Assembly: GCA_950295325.1 (NCBI GenBank)
Contig: OX485807.1
Coordinates: 15,589,001 to 15,653,000 of the forward strand
Direction: 5' to 3'
Source of the DNA: Polytrichum commune
Taxonomy: Eukaryota; Streptophyta; Polytrichopsida; Polytrichales; Polytrichaceae
Length of the DNA stretch: 64,000 nt
A program made the position numbers and the translations under genes. Under the pieces are notes generated by a model, which worked only from the letters and a program-made list of their open reading frames with translations, had not been told where the DNA came from and ran no database searches. Shown here piece after piece: positions 62,201 to 64,000 of this stretch. Numbering within the stretch: the first letter of the stretch is position 1; each line of letters starts with the position of its first letter.

Positions 62201-62606
62201 GGGTCTTGGAACTTACAACTTTATCGATCCCTTCTTCGTCACTGTCGTTTTCGAATCCCAAAGAATCACTCCTCGATGATGAGGGCCTTCTACATTCTTG
62301 CTCTTCAATTGCATTGTCCTTTTCCCCTCCATCGTCTTCTTTTTCACCATCAACATTTTCTACAACTGCATCCAAGTTCAACGGCCGCATCGTGATAGTC
62401 TTTCTGAACATTCCTGGCTCGTCCTCATCGTTCTTATCTTCTTCATCTACTATTCGATCGTCTTCGCAAGAACCCGGGGCATCCCTCTTCCGCAACACGT
62501 TCCGTCGCAAAGCCTTGGCCCCACTGAATTTTATACCACCTCTCTTCTTCTTCCTCCCCCGCCCTACCTCATTCACTTTGTCTGTTTTACTACTCGTAGC
62601 CTCCAT
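54488..62606 (-). CDS. ParB/Srx-like domain fused to a degenerate DNA amino-methyltransferase-like domain
   Basis: Twelve exons join in frame by GT-AG sites: 62606-62217, 61623-61546, 59503-58695, 58606-58411, 58325-58128, 57612-57394, 57300-57068, 56986-56308, 55771-55424, 55339-55075, 54996-54802 and 54708-54488, giving 1276 aa. Residues 1-130 are basic then acidic (NLS GRGRKKKRGG). Residues about 290-430 resemble ParB/sulfiredoxin folds: VRPIVDFDVEMLANEFVKG, then YVYEGNHRVTAW (GNHR 378-381), then LLNAMNDIN. Residues 430-760 are Trp-rich, unrecognised. About 790-900 are Pro/Ser-rich. The C-terminal part follows permuted amino-methyltransferase order: motif IV-like DLVIVDAPEDL (DAPE 961-964), DDGVILLF, RDWWGYNPI, then motif I-like DWSPSTG (1133-1139), SNRHLIALEPD (Glu1156). 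DPPY and FxGxG are both altered, so catalysis is doubtful. A Lys-rich run ends exon 11. The domain calls rest on motifs; exon structure is well supported by phase. Confidence 0.8.
55851..56293 (-). repeat. Heptamer minisatellite filling intron 8 of the ParB-methyltransferase-like gene
   Basis: On the gene strand the unit is AACTCTC, repeated dozens of times with shortened units (CTCAACT) mixed in. It begins about 14 bp after the donor AAG|GTCACA at 56307 and fills most of the 536-bp intron. Because 7 and 3 are coprime, all frames read a 7-residue peptide repeat (LNSQLST), an artefact. Confidence 0.9.
57627..58122 (-). repeat. Related heptamer minisatellite filling intron 5
   Basis: Units are AACTCTC and the variant AATTCTC, with some AACTCTG. 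The array starts about 5 bp after the donor GAG|GTATTC and runs to within about 15 bp of the acceptor at 57613. It clearly belongs to the same motif family as the array in intron 8 but has a variant of its own. Confidence 0.9.
59766..61290 (+). repeat. Tandem array of about twelve 127-bp hairpin-bearing units in intron 2
   Basis: Identical anchors recur every 127 bp (for example at 59964, 60091 and 60345). Each unit has a perfect hairpin (arm GACCCCTGCG, loop CCAA, complementary arm) followed by CACCCA, CCTAAAGCAAACTGCC, TATATACCCTAT and GCTCATCATCGGCGCACA. Units come in two alternating flavours (GCCTCAGAGCCAGAAG and GCCTCTGAACCACAAG). The first unit at about 59768 has lost its hairpin loop. 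The array lies inside the 2042-bp intron 61545-59504. Confidence 0.95.
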
Positions 62607-63221
62607 GGTTGGATACTTCGATCAATGAACACAAATTTGTAAAACAACAATAACACCCTAACCCAACTACAACACAACTTGTATTTGAATGACCTAGTCC
62701 TCCGAATCCCTTTCCTTTATATTTAATTTCTAGCAAGCTATGTCATCGAGTTATAATCCCGCGTTTAATAAAAACGCGGAATCCGAGATTAGATATCTTA
62801 CAACACTGACATCAATTACTAATCTCTTTCGAATTTGTCAATATATTTACGCATCTCCCCTGACAATGTCGGCCTCCAGAAATTTTTGAATTGTCATGTT
62901 TTTCCATTTAAGGTACAGACACCTTTAGGGTTTAACTTCAGCATTTCGGCATAGCATATATTGGGTTATTTTTGGGTGCGTATAAAAATTAATCTATACC
63001 GACATGTATCATATTTGGTGGTCAGGAAGTAATGACTATTACTGGAGTTCATTCTAATCCTACATGAAACATGTTGTCCAGAATTTACATGAATAAATAT
63101 TGACTATTAATTGATCTAATAAGTTGTCAATTATTCGGGTATTGTTGTCTACCCAAATTGTATATAATACCCGATTATTGCTACATTTTTCCTTCATGTC
63201 ATCTCATCAATATCTTCTCCA
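62607..63221. promoter_or_regulatory. Divergent promoter region
   Basis: This 615-bp gap separates the minus-strand gene (start 62606) from the plus-strand gene (start 63222). A telo-box TAGGGTTT is at 62926-62933. A TATA box, TATATAATA, is at about 63170-63178, about 45 bp before the plus-strand ATG. Confidence 0.45.
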
Positions 63222-63659
63222 ATGGGTACTGACTCACGTCTCCTAAGCCTTGCTCCATTAGGTGCTTCTAGTTCATCTCAAATTCACACAACGTTGTCCA
63301 TCGATGGTTCTGCAGACGTCAAGAACATGAAGAATGCCAACCCACCTGACTGCTCAGTTACTCCTGCGGTCGTGGTTCCCACTCCTCAACCACAGACTCC
63401 ATCTTTGCAGGCAGTTGATGCATCACTGATACAGAACAAGTCTACTTTCAAGATTCATCCCTATTCTAGAGCAGGGGTTATTAAACCTGGCATTTACTCT
63501 AGATCCATATTGAGGAGTGCCAAAGGTCAGAAACTCGATTGCGCAGGATGCACTGCAGTTCGTAGTTTAGGGATTGATCATTGTCATAAACATGACAATG
63601 ACAAATATGGCAAAGGGCCCCATATGGCAAAGGCCCCATTTTTGTCTCCCACTCCATGA
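63222..63659 (+). CDS. Small intronless gene, Cys/His cluster protein (145 aa), unknown function
   Basis: The 145-codon frame starts at ATG in a good context (CTCCAATGGG), about 45 bp after a TATA box and a pyrimidine-rich leader, as expected of a short transcription unit. The N-terminal 70 residues are Ser/Pro/Thr-rich (PAVVVPTPQPQTPS). The C-terminal part is basic and has a possible metal-binding cluster, CAGCTAVRSLGIDHCHKH (C-x2-C-x9-HCHKH). I recognise no family and see no signal peptide. It is divergent from the ParB-methyltransferase-like gene, so co-expression is possible. Alternatively it is the first exon of a spliced gene that includes the frame beginning at 63853. Confidence 0.5.
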   Translation: MGTDSRLLSLAPLGASSSSQIHTTLSIDGSADVKNMKNANPPDCSVTPAVVVPTPQPQTPSLQAVDASLIQNKSTFKIHPYSRAGVIKPGIYSRSILRSAKGQKLDCAGCTAVRSLGIDHCHKHDNDKYGKGPHMAKAPFLSPTP

Positions 63660-63852
63660 TGTATTGTTCACACTACTGTTTATACAGATTATTAATATTT
63701 CTCATGATTAACCAAACATTTTCTGACTACATTCTGTACATGTTTTGGATGTCCAACGTCTTCATCAACCTCTCATGTATATATCCCATTGTTTCTTTTC
63801 GATCCCCCTTTTGCAAATTCCTTCTCACATAGCATTGTCAAATTGTTTCTCA

Positions 63853-64000
63853 ATGTCTTCCGCTGCTGTCCAAGCTCCACTCGTCGATGTTATCGAACTT
63901 GTTTCTCTTGGATCTCTTATCCCTACATGCATACCTCCTGGCCCTGATGGAACCGCTGATCTCACTCCCCAGTGGCTATCCATTCGTTTTGGTTTCGATG
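63853..64000 (+). CDS. Start of a gene running off the right edge (partial)
   Basis: An open frame begins with ATG at 63853 (peptide MSSAAVQAPLVDVIELVSLG, then PTCIPPGPDGTADLTPQWLS) and is still open at the window end, 49 codons. TGTATATATCCC at 63775-63786 is a possible TATA box, followed by a T/C-rich leader, the same layout as the gene 0.6 kb upstream. The composition is protein-like. No family can be named from so short a piece. It could be a second exon of the 63222 gene. Confidence 0.5.
   Translation, partial: MSSAAVQAPLVDVIELVSLGSLIPTCIPPGPDGTADLTPQWLSIRFGFD

Noticed and set aside
62206-62642. Plus-strand Ser/Phe-rich frames at the start of the ParB-methyltransferase-like gene
   Set aside because: Antisense shadows of exon 1, whose charged composition and donor GTT|GTAAGT support the minus strand.

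Overview
The window is nuclear DNA of a land plant, probably a seed-free one (moss, lycophyte or fern grade); that placement is inference. The evidence is intron-rich genes with GT-AG splice sites whose joins keep frame, plant-type housekeeping proteins, telo-box promoter elements, and long AT-rich intergenic DNA full of decayed transposons and local duplications. No tRNA, rRNA or CRISPR array was seen. All gene models were built by hand from splice sites and reading phase; no database search was run.

Four multi-exon genes were rebuilt, all on the minus strand. (1) 3.1-7.7 kb: a plant-type TAF1A-like subunit of the RNA polymerase I initiation factor (8 exons, 583 aa). (2) 35.9-40.4 kb: translation elongation factor eEF1B-gamma, GST plus EF1G domains (7 coding exons, 455 aa, perhaps a tenth-residue-scale leader exon upstream). 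(3) 44.1-47.6 kb: UTP23, a small-subunit processome PIN-like protein (6 exons, 304 aa). These three serve rRNA transcription, pre-rRNA processing and translation, and each has a telo-box just upstream. (4) 54.5-62.6 kb: a 12-exon gene for a 1276-aa protein that joins a ParB/sulfiredoxin-like 'GNHR' domain to a C-terminal domain with the motif order of a permuted (beta-type) DNA amino-methyltransferase. Both catalytic motifs are altered. Such fusions are familiar from bacteria and phages, so this is the most unusual item in the window. Three of its introns are largely satellite DNA: twelve 127-bp hairpin-bearing units in intron 2, and related heptamer arrays in introns 5 and 8.

Other genes: a single-exon 393-aa acidic, Ser-rich protein of unknown function (22.4-23.6 kb, minus), a short intronless gene with a TATA box (63.2 kb, plus), and a second plus-strand reading frame that runs off the right end (63.85 kb).

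Pseudogenes and mobile DNA: a frameshifted pogo/Tigger-like DDE transposase (12.9-14.75 kb), a scrambled organellar-type aspartyl-tRNA synthetase pseudogene (18.6-20.2 kb), a Helitron/PIF1-type helicase remnant (29.1-29.5 kb), and an inverted-repeat element at 41.9-42.9 kb that carries a nested MITE, with an apparent empty site for the MITE at 26.6 kb. The rest (8-12.8, 14.8-18, 30.5-35.9, 48-54 kb) holds degenerate tandem and dispersed repeats and no gene that can be supported.
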